From: Microdochium bolleyi
Lineage: Eukaryota; Ascomycota; Sordariomycetes; Xylariales; Microdochiaceae
Assembly: GCA_001566295.1 (NCBI GenBank)
Contig: KQ964265.1
Location: 248,001 to 312,000, forward strand
Direction: 5' to 3'
Length of the DNA: 64,000 nt
The notes below the pieces were generated by a model that saw only the letters and a program-made list of their open reading frames with translations, made no database searches and was not told where the DNA came from. Positions 1 to 10,989 of the stretch are shown in pieces. Numbering within the stretch: position 1 is the stretch's first letter; every line of letters begins with the position of its first letter. The translations under genes and the position numbers were made by a program.

Positions 1-102
1 TCGGACCCAACGAGTCTGGTGGCGCTGCCTCCCCGGTTCAAATCGTACTTTGTGCCGCGGAACGAGAAGGCCCTCGCCAAGGCCATGGAGGCTGCTACGT
101 GA
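1..102 (+). CDS. 3' end of an unidentified protein-coding gene
   Basis: The first frame is open from base 1 and ends at TGA 100-102, giving the last 33 residues of a protein that begins outside the window. The visible tail is basic and helix-like (RFKSYFVPRNEKALAKAMEA). I do not recognise the family and cannot tell whether an intron lies just upstream. The reading frame was chosen because it has high GC at third positions and no stop before base 100. Confidence 0.5.
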   Translation, partial: SDPTSLVALPPRFKSYFVPRNEKALAKAMEAAT

Positions 103-1306
103 GAAGAGACTGTGCGCAGTGAGGTGGTGGCAGTGTACGCAAGTCCAATATGGGCGTGTACATGATATAGGGTGGCACGAGACTGTGCATCGAGCATCAA
201 AATGTGTACAATACTTGCATCGGGTTGGGATCTTCGGGCTCTGGTTTTCCTTTGCACATAGCATTATAGCCGTAGTCCCGTGAGCTGCGTTTCAGTGGTA
301 AAAAGCATCTGTATACGATTGCCAAATGCCCCAACGCACTGCCATTCGTGGTATGTGAGACATTGGAACAACCACGCACTATTGCTGGAAAGAATTGCGC
401 TCGATCCGCAGGTTTGCGTTCTAGTAGCCCTTGGTCGTGTCCATTATATAGTACTTGTTTGCGAAGGTATGAAATTCTCTCGCCCAGTAAGTACACCGGG
501 TTTTCACGACATTGAGAATGCTCTCCCCTAAGCCAGCTATCACATTGTCGAGCCATTTCAACAGCAGGACCCCCCGTTTCGTGTATAAACTGTGAACGCC
601 GAGCCCAGTGTCTACGATTGTCTTCGGATAGTCCACGACCTCCTGTCGGCTGTGGATCTCGTGAAGCTGAGTGTTGTTATAGCAGTCGCCGAGTCAGAGC
701 TTGGCTTCGAGGCTGTCGAGGTCCCAGGGCGTTCTGAGCTCTCGAACACGGGAAGGACTTTTTCTTTGCCTGCTGCCGGAAACCCACTTGCCTACATTCA
801 ATTCCCCATTAGGTTTTGATATTATGATCAAACTTCCCGTCCAAGGCGTACCGGACCTCTCTGTTTGACTACCGCACCCAGGCGAAGCTGCGACTGGCCT
901 ATATCCATGGTGCCTTGTTTCTGTTGGTTATGATTTGATAGCCAAACAATTCAATACGTGACTACCGCACACTCGTTTATTCACAACGCGCTATACAACG
1001 ACATAAGCCGACCACGCAAGTTCATCTTTTCCCAGGCTTAAACGCGCCGTTGGCACGAATTGACTTGCTGATGCCTTGTTACTCGCTCAAACACGCCCAA
1101 AGGCATCCACAAGCCTGCACTTTTGCGGCAGTCTCTAGATAACTACAGAGACGGAGCCTTCGCGACGGTCCTACAATCATTTACAACACTAAGCCGACTC
1201 CTGCACACCAGAATTGTGACGGACATACACGCCCAGAGCAACTTACACTGTACCCGCCTGCTTAAGCCGTACCTCACATCACCCTCAACGGCCAATCACC
1301 AGGGCC
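103..1306. other. Intergenic region
   Basis: This 1.2-kb region holds the 3' flank of the partial gene and the promoter and 5' UTR of the kinase-like gene. It has lower GC than the flanking genes and only short, overlapping open frames on both strands. I see no RNA gene or repeat. Confidence 0.5.
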
Positions 1307-2281
1307 ATGATGGATCCGAAGACCGGCGGAGAAGCGGCTACCTGCAGCAGCAGCGGTGAGGCTGCGCCCCAGTTCGATGTGATCTTCGTCATCGGCGGGC
1401 CGGGCGCGGGAAAGAGAACGCTCTGCGAACGCCTAGCCGCGCGTTTCGGCTTCTATCACCATTTCTCGGCGGGCGACTACCTGAGGAGCCTGGCTAAGGC
1501 AGCGGACTCCACCAATGCCGACTGGGTGTCTCCTGCTTCTCCGCTATCGCCTGCTGAGGTATATGCAGGCCTCATGCCAGCAGACTTGTGCGTCCAGATG
1601 AAGCGATCAGCACTCCTGCCCGACGATGTCATCCTCAAGATGCTGCTCTTCGAGATGCAGCAGGTCCATGCCGAGCAAGGCTGTCTGGGCTTCATTATCG
1701 ACGGCTTCCCTCGGACCGTGCAGTCGGCCATGGCGTGGCACGTAGAGGTATGTGCTTTTCTTTCTGGGCTACGGCCCACCCAGTTTCTCGGAGACCTGCA
1801 GCAAGAAGAGTACCGTGCTCCGTCTACGGTTACGAGACGAGTTCAATTCTAATTCGCCCCTCCGTGTGATGTTCGGAAACAAAACAGGTCGGCAAGCCAG
1901 CCATGGTCCTGCGGGTCCACACCCTCCGCGACACGGCGCAGAAGCGCTTCCTGACACGCGGCCGGGATTTGGGCGACACGGCCGAGGAGCACGACATCCG
2001 CCACGACCAGTTTGAGATACAGAACCCTGCGATCGAGATGTTGTACATGGGACTGGGGTTGCTGAGGAGGGTGAGTGAGCGCGGTTTTCCCCGTTTGCGA
2101 GGGCTTGTCTGGTCTCAGGCTGAGATGTCTCCCTGAATATACTGTGAGGCTGGCCTGCTGATAAGACCTGGGCAAAACACAGATCGACAATGAAGGCGAG
2201 CTGGACAAGACGGTGTCTCAGGCTATGAAAGCTCTCGTGGGGGTTCAGGAGGTAGTTGACCGGCCTGTGGGCAATAACTAG
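1307..2281 (+). CDS. Divergent adenylate/UMP-CMP kinase-like P-loop kinase (3 exons)
   Basis: Exons 1307-1747, 1888-2070 and 2183-2281 join in phase 0 to give about 240 residues. The donors are GTATGT and GTGAGT, and the acceptors end in CAG. A Walker A loop GGPGAGKRT lies at residues 30-38. It is followed by an NMP-binding motif (FSAGDYLR) and the signature GFIIDGFPRT, which is the usual order in adenylate and UMP-CMP kinases. A lid-like segment rich in R and D lies in exon 2. Family members transfer phosphate from ATP to a nucleoside monophosphate. Odd points are about 20 extra N-terminal residues before the P-loop and an insertion rich in S, P and A after the AMP-binding motif. The start could be either of two adjacent ATGs (1307 or 1310). 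The substrate cannot be decided from sequence; it looks like a divergent paralogue rather than the housekeeping enzyme. Confidence 0.8.
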
Positions 2282-2794
2282 GTCCCGTTCCCGTGTTCTG
2301 TACTACGGGATATCTCGATCTGGTGCATTACTTGGACTTCGAGCCATATGTGTGATGGCCTCGGTCTGGAAAAACAGGGCACTTCTTGTCATTCAACGCG
2401 GGGGATTTCAGGAGGGAAAACTCTATGATTTACAACTTCGCAGTGCCGGACATCCAGACGGGCAAGAGATATTTGCCTGGAATCGTCTCGGTGTGGGACC
2501 TGGGCTCTGGGCAGCATGAGAAATTATAACCGCCCTACCGGCCATGCAGTCTTTGAAACCAAGACAATTCTTGGAAGTCGTTCTTTCAGGGTGCCCCATC
2601 AATAAAGCTGAACTCATACAAGCACTGCGTTTCCAGGCCTGTATTAGCCTTCCCTGCGCGCGAGATAACCTTCGTATCCGTCCCCATGCTTCTCAATCAG
2701 ACGGCGCATACAGTGTTTGGACCTGTAGGGATGATCAGTACCACTTTCCACCTTGCAAGGCCGATAGAAAGCTACGATTCTCATGGTCTTTCAC
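2282..2794. other. Convergent intergenic region
   Basis: This 0.5-kb gap lies between two genes that converge. I see only short open frames and no structured RNA or repeat. It presumably contains both 3' UTRs. Confidence 0.5.
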
Positions 2795-4048
2795 TTACTG
2801 GATACGATACTGCAAATTGCCACTGTAGCAGGAGGACGAGCGTGAATTGAAGTATCTGTGTTCAAACTCGCGTCAACCTCAGCTTATCAGGCAACGCAAT
2901 TCCTGTCATATAGCTGTGGGCTACTTACAAGTAATACAACCACAGCCGATCGTCGAAGTCCTCGATCGGCTCGGACATCCTTGCGTGCTTCACATACTCG
3001 TCAATGTAGGCTTGCTGCATCCTGTGGTACGGGACCCTCATCGTGCAGAGTTCAACTTGCGGGCCCATCGGTGTTAGCTGGATTCTCTCCAACAGCAGAA
3101 AGGAATCCAACCGTACTCACACTCGTGATGCGCGTAGAGGGGGATTGCATCGAATATGATCGGGTTCCCCGTGTTGATATCGACAGAAACATTGCCGTCC
3201 CACAGATCGCCGTGGCACAAGCGCGGCTCGACAGTTCGTCCTTCTGCCTCCAGTGGTCGCAACAATCTTGGAGCCACCTTATCGAGGATAGTGGCGTACA
3301 TGGTCTCTATCTCTGTGTCTGGCCCCTGAGTCGCAATCTCGTAGCGGAGTGTTCGCCTGAGCATGAAGGTGAAGCACTCCTCCCAAGTGTCCGTCGGCTT
3401 GTACAGCTGCCGCCGGCCATCCGCGCCGTATACGGCCCATGGCGTACCGAACTTGCCATCGGGTGCGGTGCCGTTCTTGTGCAGTTCGGAGACAAGCCTG
3501 ACAAAGGGCTCAGGGTCGGGAATGTCATTGCTGAGCTGGTGAAAGTCCATGACGAAAAACCAGGTATCCTCGAGGGAGTCATACGCGCCCCAGGCGATAG
3601 GTCGGACGACCAGGTCGGGCATGATCTTGTTCAAGGCGGCCATGGACTGAAACTCGGCGCGTGAGCCATTCTTGCCGCTTGAACCCTGGCGAACCTACTG
3701 AGTAGGAATTAGAACCATAAGTGGTTCAGACCACCGCCGGCTTGACACTAGACTGTTCCTCAGAACTGACCTTGATGAAGTAGGAGGAATTCTTGCCTCG
3801 GGCGTTGATGGTCTCAATCTTTGCTGTCCGTGCCCATTGCGAGGTCCCGGATGGTGCGATCCTGATGATCTCTGTGCCCTTCGGCAGTCCTGTTACGTTC
3901 GAAGCTTTAGGTTCACAACGCGATAATCAAAGCAAGTCCTCCACGAAGGTCAGTAGCACTCACCTCTGAGAATTGCATCGTCCACATAGGCGATGGGGCT
4001 CTCAGGCACAGAGTTGGTAGGTGCCCTGGGATCGGCTTCGGTGGGCAT
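2795..4048 (-). CDS. Fructosamine/ketosamine-3-kinase family protein (5 exons)
   Basis: Reading on the minus strand, exons 4048-3964, 3889-3771, 3694-3121, 3055-2929 and 2855-2795 give 321 residues. The kinase motif HGDLWDGN lies at about residues 229-236 (catalytic D231), with a metal-binding IFDA at D250. It is followed by YAHHEFEL and by an end resembling the 'LYSLRYNLHAS..PGNL' tail of fungal homologues, which is how the last two small introns were placed. An N-terminal PSGTSQWART segment is also typical of the family. These kinases (Fructosamin_kin, related to APH kinases) phosphorylate sugar adducts on lysines, destabilising them and so repairing glycated protein. Intron 2 uses a TAG acceptor and intron 3 an AAG acceptor; alternatives break the frame. 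No signal peptide is seen, so it should be cytosolic. Confidence 0.88.
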
Positions 4049-5420
4049 ATTGTAGTTTTGCACCGTAGGTCATATGAACAGACGATCCGTGAGGCCGACA
4101 ACAAATCGATCGCACTGGTCAGGGGAGACTATATGAAGGCTCCATGGCCCCACATGAGTTGTTTGTGTGGCAGTGTTTGTTTGCCTGCAGGCCTCCTCGC
4201 GCAACAACCGAGGCGTCCCCTAACAACATGAAAGATATCATCTTTTTGGGGTGGGTAAGGATACAACAAAATGCAGCGGATTATCTCCTCCTGAAAAGCA
4301 TATACGCAGTCATTGTCTGGTATGGGACATCTGGTGAGCTGAATTTAGCGTAGCGACTCAGCATCCCGCTCCTGAATGGCGGTCCTGTGAATGGCTTGTC
4401 TCTTTGCGCAACCACGGCCGGGATACCAATCTGTTTATGTCGCCGTTGTTGGCTAGAGCATTCTCGAGCGGAGAACTAGACGCAGAACCAGGATTGTCCA
4501 TGAGGAAAGTCGCGGCTCAGCTTCAACCTTCCTGACAAGAGCAGGTGCTTGAAGATTGGCCTGATACCTGGAGGCAAAGCCACCTGAGAAACTCCACACA
4601 GCAATGTAAAAGTGCACAACCACATATGGATCTGCTGATGAATATAACGTAAAAAGGGTTTTTTGGCTCAAGTGGACGAGATCTTTGGGTAGTGCTCATG
4701 TTAAAATCAAAATGCGCTGCTACACCTTTTTCGGGAAATAATGTCACATTTGTCGGTGTTGTGCTGGTCGTGTAGGCGGCTTGGCGAACATCACGTCTTT
4801 CTAGGCAGACATGTCCAATCTTGCAGCAGTCAAAGTAATGATGAAGCTGGAGACGGAAATAGCTCTTTTACATTTGATGCTATTCTGGCTGGAACGGGCG
4901 ATGCCTGGAATGGCTGAGCCAACGACTTCAAAGGTTCAAAGTTTGTTTGAAGAATCCTGGTCCGCCGTGCTAAATATAGTCAACCTGCAGCAGCTGCTGA
5001 GTCTTCCCCGTATGTTAAGGTAGCTTGTGCAGGGATGCCGAGCAGCAACGGGAAGCAACCCCCTAAAAGACGATTTGGGAAGACTTGCCCTATTTGTCAA
5101 ATGGCGTTCGACAGAATGCAAGTTGATTTCAAGGCTTAGCAGGCACAGCCTTCACATAGTCAGAGATATCGAATACAGATGATTTGAGTAGTGATGCCTA
5201 TGATGTTTCAGCTGTCCGCGATGAAGGGCTTCATGTAGTGTAAGATCTCAGGTTCTATAAGACAGAAGACTTCGCCGGCTCAAGGCCATTGGAGTTTCTA
5301 CTCATCACAGCACATCAAAGGAACAACAGAACAATCACACAAACCAACTCGTCTTAATATTGTTTCCTTGGCAACAATTTTTCTCCATATCTTAGTCGGA
5401 AAGCACGATCAACCTTCACC
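4049..5420. other. Divergent intergenic region, AT-richer than its neighbours
   Basis: This 1.4-kb stretch lies between the divergent kinase and secreted-protein genes. Its base composition is visibly more AT-rich than the flanking exons. The longest open frames are about 70 residues and match nothing I know. A TATA-like TATAAG lies at 5256-5261, about 160 bp before the downstream ATG. No transposon ends are visible. Confidence 0.45.
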
Positions 5421-6392
5421 ATGCAGACCATGTCTCTCTCGATCATGCTGCTGCTTGCCTCCTTCGGAGCAGCACAGTCCAACGTGCAGAATATTGCCTG
5501 CAATTCCTTTGGCATCCCCGACGGCTACCAGAACCACCAGACCTGGCGGGCCCCGAACGGCCACTGCCTGACGGCCATCGACCAGATGATCTTCCAGTTC
5601 GGCAGCCGCGTGCCGTCTGCGGAGCACGGCTGCACGGTCGTCTCCGAGAGCCAGGACTGCGAGATCCGCGTCTGCGACGACTTCAACGTCCGCCGTCCCA
5701 TCTACTACTCGACAGTCTGGGCGGCCGCGCACGCCGTGCACTCGCGGCACCGCGACAACGAGAAGGTCGCGGGCTACGTCTCGCTCGACGACTACACCTT
5801 TGGCGGCAACCAATTCCGCACCTTCGTCATGATCGCGGCCAAGGGCAGCCCGGACGCCCGCGGCAAGCGCAGGCGGCAGACGGCCACGATCGGCGAGCGG
5901 CGCCAGGCCCGGGCCGCGCACGAGCCGGCGGCGGCGGCGCAGGCCCTGCAGGCGCGCGACCGCAACGAGTACGACTTCCGGGAGGAGCCCGTGCCGGAGA
6001 CGGACGAGCTCAACATCAACGTGCAGGCGGGCTGGGGCGGCGAGGAGTGGGTGCCGCTGGGCCAGCTGCAGGACGCGCAGCGCGGGCTCGAGGACATGTG
6101 GAACAACCCGGCCAATGACCAGGGCACGACGCTGCGCGCGCCGGGCTTCCTCGGCTCCGGCAACAACATGATCGAGTTCGAGTGGGCCGCCAACCAGCAC
6201 AACGCCAACAACGCCGTGCACCAGGCCGAGCGCTTCTTCCTCCTGCGCAGGCTCATCAACCTGCGCGGCAACCTGGGCAACCACCGCAACTTTGCCGCCC
6301 AGGTGCGTCGCGGCAGCCGTGTCCTCGGGCATGTAATCATCCGCGTGGTCCAGCTCGTGGCCAACCAGCAGGTCAACGAGATCTGTGGCTAG
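5421..6392 (+). CDS. Secreted protein of unknown function with basic cleavage-like sites
   Basis: A single exon of 323 residues. A signal peptide is clear (about residues 1-20, hydrophobic core SIMLLLASFGAA, likely cleavage after AQS). Five cysteines cluster in the first part (27, 49, 71, 80, 85), with one more at 322. The middle (residues 141-190) is a low-complexity, Arg/Ala/Gln-rich linker with KRRR at 149-152 and ERR at 159-161. These resemble Kex2-type processing sites and separate a Cys-containing N-terminal half from an Asn/Gln-rich C-terminal half without cysteines. I recognise no enzyme motif. Third codon positions are nearly all G or C, as in highly expressed genes here. A secreted effector, an antimicrobial-like protein or a processed wall protein are all possible. 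Confidence 0.75.
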   Translation: MQTMSLSIMLLLASFGAAQSNVQNIACNSFGIPDGYQNHQTWRAPNGHCLTAIDQMIFQFGSRVPSAEHGCTVVSESQDCEIRVCDDFNVRRPIYYSTVWAAAHAVHSRHRDNEKVAGYVSLDDYTFGGNQFRTFVMIAAKGSPDARGKRRRQTATIGERRQARAAHEPAAAAQALQARDRNEYDFREEPVPETDELNINVQAGWGGEEWVPLGQLQDAQRGLEDMWNNPANDQGTTLRAPGFLGSGNNMIEFEWAANQHNANNAVHQAERFFLLRRLINLRGNLGNHRNFAAQVRRGSRVLGHVIIRVVQLVANQQVNEICG

Positions 6393-6739
6393 TTGTTGTG
6401 GTATTTCCATACTCTTTTCACCAGAGCAAGCTGGAGTACGCCCTCCTCCCTAGCGATTTTCAGTAGTGTCACATGTTTTAGTGCTTTAGGCGTCTCTCTC
6501 ATAATTTCGATATAGAATATTGCAGTCTTATATTGCGAGTCAATGTCCTTTGTGAGATTAACATCCCTTCGACATGGTAGACCAGCTGGCTATGCTTATG
6601 AGATTGCGGCGAATTCTGGCTCCAGACAAGTCCTACAGGTGACTGCTAGTAGCCTAGATAATTCTTTCTAGACGTGTTATCGGCTGACAGAGTCTATCGT
6701 TGCCATCCCATCCCCTTGTGTGTTCCCCACAAGTCCTTG
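6393..6739. other. Convergent 3' intergenic region
   Basis: This 347-bp AT-rich gap lies between the secreted protein (+) and the peptidase (-). I see no feature beyond presumed 3' UTRs. Confidence 0.5.
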
Positions 6740-7605
6740 CTAAGTGACAGACTCCGCCAACGCCTTGATCAGTGCAACCACAACCTCCAGCCCTTTCGCT
6801 AGGGCTGCTTCTCCCTCGAGCGGAGGGACATGCAAGAATACCACGTTCCTCGCACCCGAGTACCTTCTTCCGACCCGGTCCCTCAGCTGCTGCATCGCCG
6901 CCATGCTCGCATAGTACAGCAGACCACACACATAATCCCCAACGTCGTCAGACAGCCGCACGTCGCCCGAGGCCAGCGCCCGGCCTCTGGCTGCCCACGC
7001 CGCGTCGTTGCGCTTCTGCCCGCCGCCCCGGCCCTTGCCCTTCTTCAAGAGCGGCCTGCCCGGATCGCCATCGACAGTCCCGCCGTCGCCAAAGGGCAGC
7101 GAGAGGTTGCGCTTCCACGACCGCACGACGGCGTCCAGGTGCAGCGTGGTCTCGAGCTTGTCCGCGCTCTTCTTGCCCCATACCGCCAGGCCCTCATCCT
7201 TGCGCAGCGTCTGCCGCTCGACGTCAGGATACTGGTGGTATCCGTCGCGGCTGGCGCTCTGCTCGACGGCGAAGTAGTCCCGGTCCGTGGCGAGGCCGAT
7301 GTGCAGCACAATGTCCGGGTTGTCGTGCTGCCGCAGCAGGTCCGGCGCCGTCTGGAGGAGGCTGCGGTAGGCGGCTTTCAGGGGCACGGGGTGCGCGATG
7401 ATCTCGATGCCCGCGCCGGCTGGGCTGTGCTGCTCCGAGAGGAGCTTGACGATCTCGAAGGACGGGTTGATTGACACATCTAAGAATGGCTTCGTCAAGA
7501 AGTGGGCGTTGTCAGCTGGGCTTGCACATCCTACGTCCGGTATTGTGTGACAATTACCCCGAAGCCAGTGACTAAGACACGAACGGGCTGGTCGTCCTGC
7601 GACAT
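6740..7605 (-). CDS. Pyroglutamyl peptidase I (peptidase family C15), 2 exons
   Basis: On the minus strand exon 1 is 7605-7558 (16 codons) and exon 2 is 7489-6740, giving 265 residues. Splicing with donor GTAATT and acceptor AAG restores the family motif VTGFGPFLDVSINPS, which unspliced DNA interrupts; this fixes the start. The catalytic triad of C15 enzymes is present: Glu92 in YFAVEQSA, Cys204 in GDYVCGLLYY and His236 in FLHVPPL. The enzyme removes N-terminal pyroglutamate from peptides in the cytosol. The protein is longer than the 200-220 residues of bacterial forms because of an insertion between about residues 115 and 195 that includes a Gly/Lys/Arg-rich stretch (KKGKGRGGGQKR). Fungal homologues often carry such an insertion. 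Confidence 0.9.
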
Positions 7606-8379
7606 TGTGGGAGGTCTGAGAGAGGGACTTCGGTCCAATTTTCGAGTGTCTCTCGCAGCTTCCCAAAGAATATGGCTATGAAGCGAACGAGAGAGGCCTA
7701 TGTAGAACAGCCTGGCTTCTTCGTCGTGTTTCCTGACGCTGGGCTTGTCGTTGCTGGCATTTCTTTAGGACAGTATCTGGGGATAGCTTTAAAGACTGGT
7801 TGATCGGCAAGGGGCGGCGTGAGTCAGCTGGAACGCCTATCCCTGCTCAGAGGGAAAGTCAACAACTCACCAGCAACTTCTTGTTGGCTGACTAAGCCAA
7901 GCAGTGAAGTCTGACAACAGTAATGGCAGAGCCCAACAGCAGAGCATCCGACTAGTCTTCAAACTTGGATAGGTTATAGATGGAGGAGCGCTTGAGCCTC
8001 CAACATATCATAGAGAATTGTGCAAGTCACCGAAGACCCAGCCAGGAGCTGGTATAGAATGCGACAATTTGAGCGGAGCTTGTGTCCTTTATGCCGGGCG
8101 CTGGTCTGTCCGGCCGGGCGGCGGCCCGGGCTGTGTGGGGCCGACTGTCGCAAGTGGGCTCCACTCGACTAGCGCGACCGCCAGAAGCCGCGACTGGAGA
8201 TCGGCTGGCCGAGAAAAAAAACAGTGGCACATGCCAGCTTCCCTTCTTGCCAGCACATCACATCACCAACATCATCACGCAACCTTGCTTCAGCGCACTG
8301 CTATGGCGACGAGCCAGTGACCTTGCCCCTACCGACCCCGCTACAACTCGATTGGCCACTTAGCAACACGCCGCCCACC
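7606..8379. promoter_or_regulatory. Bidirectional promoter region
   Basis: This 774-bp region lies between the divergent peptidase (-) and jip5 (+) genes. A GC-rich block (about 8090-8190) is followed by a C/A-rich leader just before the jip5 ATG, typical of a 5' UTR. I see no clear TATA box on either side. Confidence 0.4.
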
Positions 8380-9855
8380 ATGTTCGAGAATCTCTGCACC
8401 CTCCCGCTCACCTCGGAGCTCTTCACGCAGGCCGCACACCCGACCGAGCCATTGCTCGCCGTCGGCCTCGCCAGCGGCCATGTCCAGTGCTTCCGCCTTC
8501 CCGCTGCGGGCGATTCCAGCTCGAGCGACGACGTCGACGCCGATGGCGACACCAGCGTGCTGTCTGACGGCAGGGGCATGATCGACACCGCCTGGCGCAC
8601 GAGGCGGCACAAGGGCAGTTGCCGCAGCGTCGTGTTCAGCGACGATGGATCAGGTCAGTCACCGCCTCCCCATCCTCCTGCTCCTCTTCAATTTGTCCAA
8701 TTGGCCGCCTGTTCGTCATGTTTGCCATACTGACGCCGACCTTTGTTTTCCCACACAGAGCTCTACTCCGCCGGCACCGACTCCCTCCTCAAGCACTTCT
8801 CCGCCACGACGGGCCAGGTGCTCTCCAAGATCGCCATCCCCAAGACCAAGTCCGTCGAGGACTCGCCATGCCTCCTGCACGCCCTCTCCCCGCAGACCCT
8901 CCTGCTCGCCTGCGACTCGGGCGTGCTGCACCTGCTCGACCTGCGCGACCGCGCCCTGACGTCGTCCAAGCCCGCGCAGACGCACTTCCCGCACGACGAC
9001 TTCATCTCGAGCATCACCGCGCTCCCCGCCTCGGCTGAGAGCACGAGCGGCTTCAGCAAGCAGTGGATCTCGACGGGCGGGACGACGCTCGCCGTGACGG
9101 ACCTGCGCCGGGGCGTCCTGGTCCGCAGCGACGACCAGGAGGACGAGCTGCTCTGCACGACCTTCATCCCGGGCATCGGCCCCAAGACGAACCGCGAGAA
9201 CGGCGTCGTCGCGGTGGGGACGGGCACGGGCGTGCTCACGATCTGGGATAAAGGCGCGTGGGACGACCAGGTCGACCGCGTTGTCGTGGACGGCAACTCG
9301 CGCGCCGGCGGCGAGAGCCTCGACTGCATCGTCAAGGTCCCCGACACGGTCATTGGCGCCGGGCGGAGCAAGAAGGTCGTCGTCGGCGCGGGCGACGGCA
9401 CGCTGCGCATCGTCGACATCAACAAGCGCCAGGTCGAGACCGTGCTGCGGCACGACGAGGTCGAGGCGGTGCTGGGCGTCGACTTTGACTGCCACGGCCG
9501 GCTCATTAGCGGTGGCGGCCAGACGATCAAGGTCTGGCAGGAGGCTGGGATCAGCGCGGGGGCGCTCCGGGGCGGATCGTCCGATGAGGACGAGGACGAC
9601 AGCGATGATGATGACGAAGATGATTCCGATGACGACTCGGACGCCCCTGCCGCGAAGCAAAACGTGCAGGTCTCGGGCAAGCGCGGCGCCGCGGCGGCCA
9701 AGGGCTCGGATTCGGGCTCCGACGACTCCGACCAGAACGACTCGGACGACAGCGACGCGCCCAAGCGCGGCAAGAAGAAGCGGAGAAAGGCCGGCGCGAA
9801 CAAGATCGACCTCGGCCCCGGCGGCGCGCACGGGATCCTGAAGTTCAAGATCTGA
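8380..9855 (+). CDS. jip5: WD-repeat ribosome biogenesis protein Jip5 (WDR55 family), 2 exons
   Basis: Exons 8380-8653 and 8759-9855 (donor GTCAGT, acceptor CACAG, phase 1) give 456 residues. The N-terminal segment FENLCTLPLTSELFTQAAHP and the following WD blades (for example LYSAGTDSLLKHFSATTG, VVGAGDGTLRIVDI, ISGGGQTIKVW) match the Jip5/WDR55 order. The C-terminal 100 residues are a long Asp/Glu/Ser run followed by a basic stretch KKKRRK, which fits a nucleolar protein with a nuclear localisation signal. Family members act in 60S pre-ribosome assembly. An acidic, Ser-rich loop also interrupts the first blade (SSSSDDVDADGD). Third positions are almost entirely C or G, so long open frames on the opposite strand (8716-10221) are shadows. 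Confidence 0.92.
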
Positions 9856-10989
9856 GGGGCTCACCTTCTTCTCCTCCGTTCCCCGAAGGGTTGGAGCGAC
9901 AAGCTCAAGAGAGCCCAAAGCATTGTGTGCAGCGACACGAATCGCGCGAGCGCCGAAGTTTTTCAAAACCATATGAGCAGAGCGCAGCGTAAGAGGCACA
10001 TGCAGGGTGGTGTGGACGATTTGAAGCAAGCGGGGGACACGTCCGATCGACCGAAACGAACGAGGCATGGACAGAAAACAGAAGACGGAGCAAGCTACAT
10101 ACAAACAAATAACCACAAACAAACCAACAAAGATACCCAGCAATACAGAGAGCAGACTCCCAAAGAAGGAAAGCACACTGGAAAAGAAGCCTGAAGAAGT
10201 CCGGACTAAGTAACGAAGCAATATTGTGAACAGCCTTGTTACTGCGGAAGATTGGGCGAGTCCCGTATGGTCTTCCGTGAGTCAGTGAGTGAATGAGTGA
10301 AAGAGGTGAGGGGTGACGGCTAGTCCCTCGACGGTGGCCTTTTTAGACTTGTCCTGACAGTGCAGAACAATGCAGGGAAACGGCAATGACGAGATTGGCG
10401 TGCGTGGCGCACGAGCGTGTCGATGGCATAGTGGTGCGTCCAATTTACGTGGGTTGGGACAGACTTGAGGTCGATCTGCTTCTGGGTTGTGGTCCAGCTG
10501 AAGGATCAATACTGCAGGACATGCGAGATATTCATTTGCGAGCAGGCGGATAATTAAATGAGAGGCTCTTATTTCGGCCATCTACTGTGTCAAAAATCAA
10601 ATCTTCCGTGGCTGCCCACGACAGGTGTCCGGGAATAAGACCACTGCCCGCCATCTGCTATAGCTCATGCCAAGAGCGCGATGCTAAATGCTGAACCATG
10701 TACGCCATGCGCAGTATCAGACTAACACGTACTGCGAACCAGAGTGCCCTCATGCATGCAACACCGAGCAGAGTGTGAAACTCTGATGAAGAACATAGGT
10801 GTTCGTGTCCAGTCTCGTCGTGTACTGGCGACTTCCATGCTTGTAGTCCTTCACTGATCCCAAATGACATCGCTGCCTGAGGCGGAAGCATCCAATGCGT
10901 TTAAAAAAAATTCCAGGTCCGTTTGCTTGGTGGCGGCCACAACGCCTTCCAGATCATGAGCGTTGGAATTAGTTGACCAGCAAGGTCGC
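9856..10989. other. Convergent intergenic region
   Basis: This 1.1-kb region lies between jip5 (+) and the dehydratase (-). It contains an A/C-rich low-complexity segment (about 10103-10140) and a short imperfect GTGA-type run (about 10276-10302). No gene is recognised. Confidence 0.45.

Noticed and set aside
2858..3664. 268-codon plus-strand open frame opposite the fructosamine kinase
   Set aside because: The minus strand carries the kinase motif HGDLWDGN and splices cleanly; the plus frame has no family likeness.
5409..6410. 333-codon open frame on the minus strand opposite the secreted protein
   Set aside because: The plus strand has a signal peptide and a proper cysteine pattern. The minus frame is Val/Ala/Arg/Leu-rich low complexity caused by high GC at third positions.
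8716..10221. 501-codon open frame on the minus strand overlapping jip5
   Set aside because: It is a shadow of the GC-rich jip5 coding strand: the plus strand carries WD repeats and a frame-preserving intron, while this frame is Arg/Ala/Val-rich without any motif.
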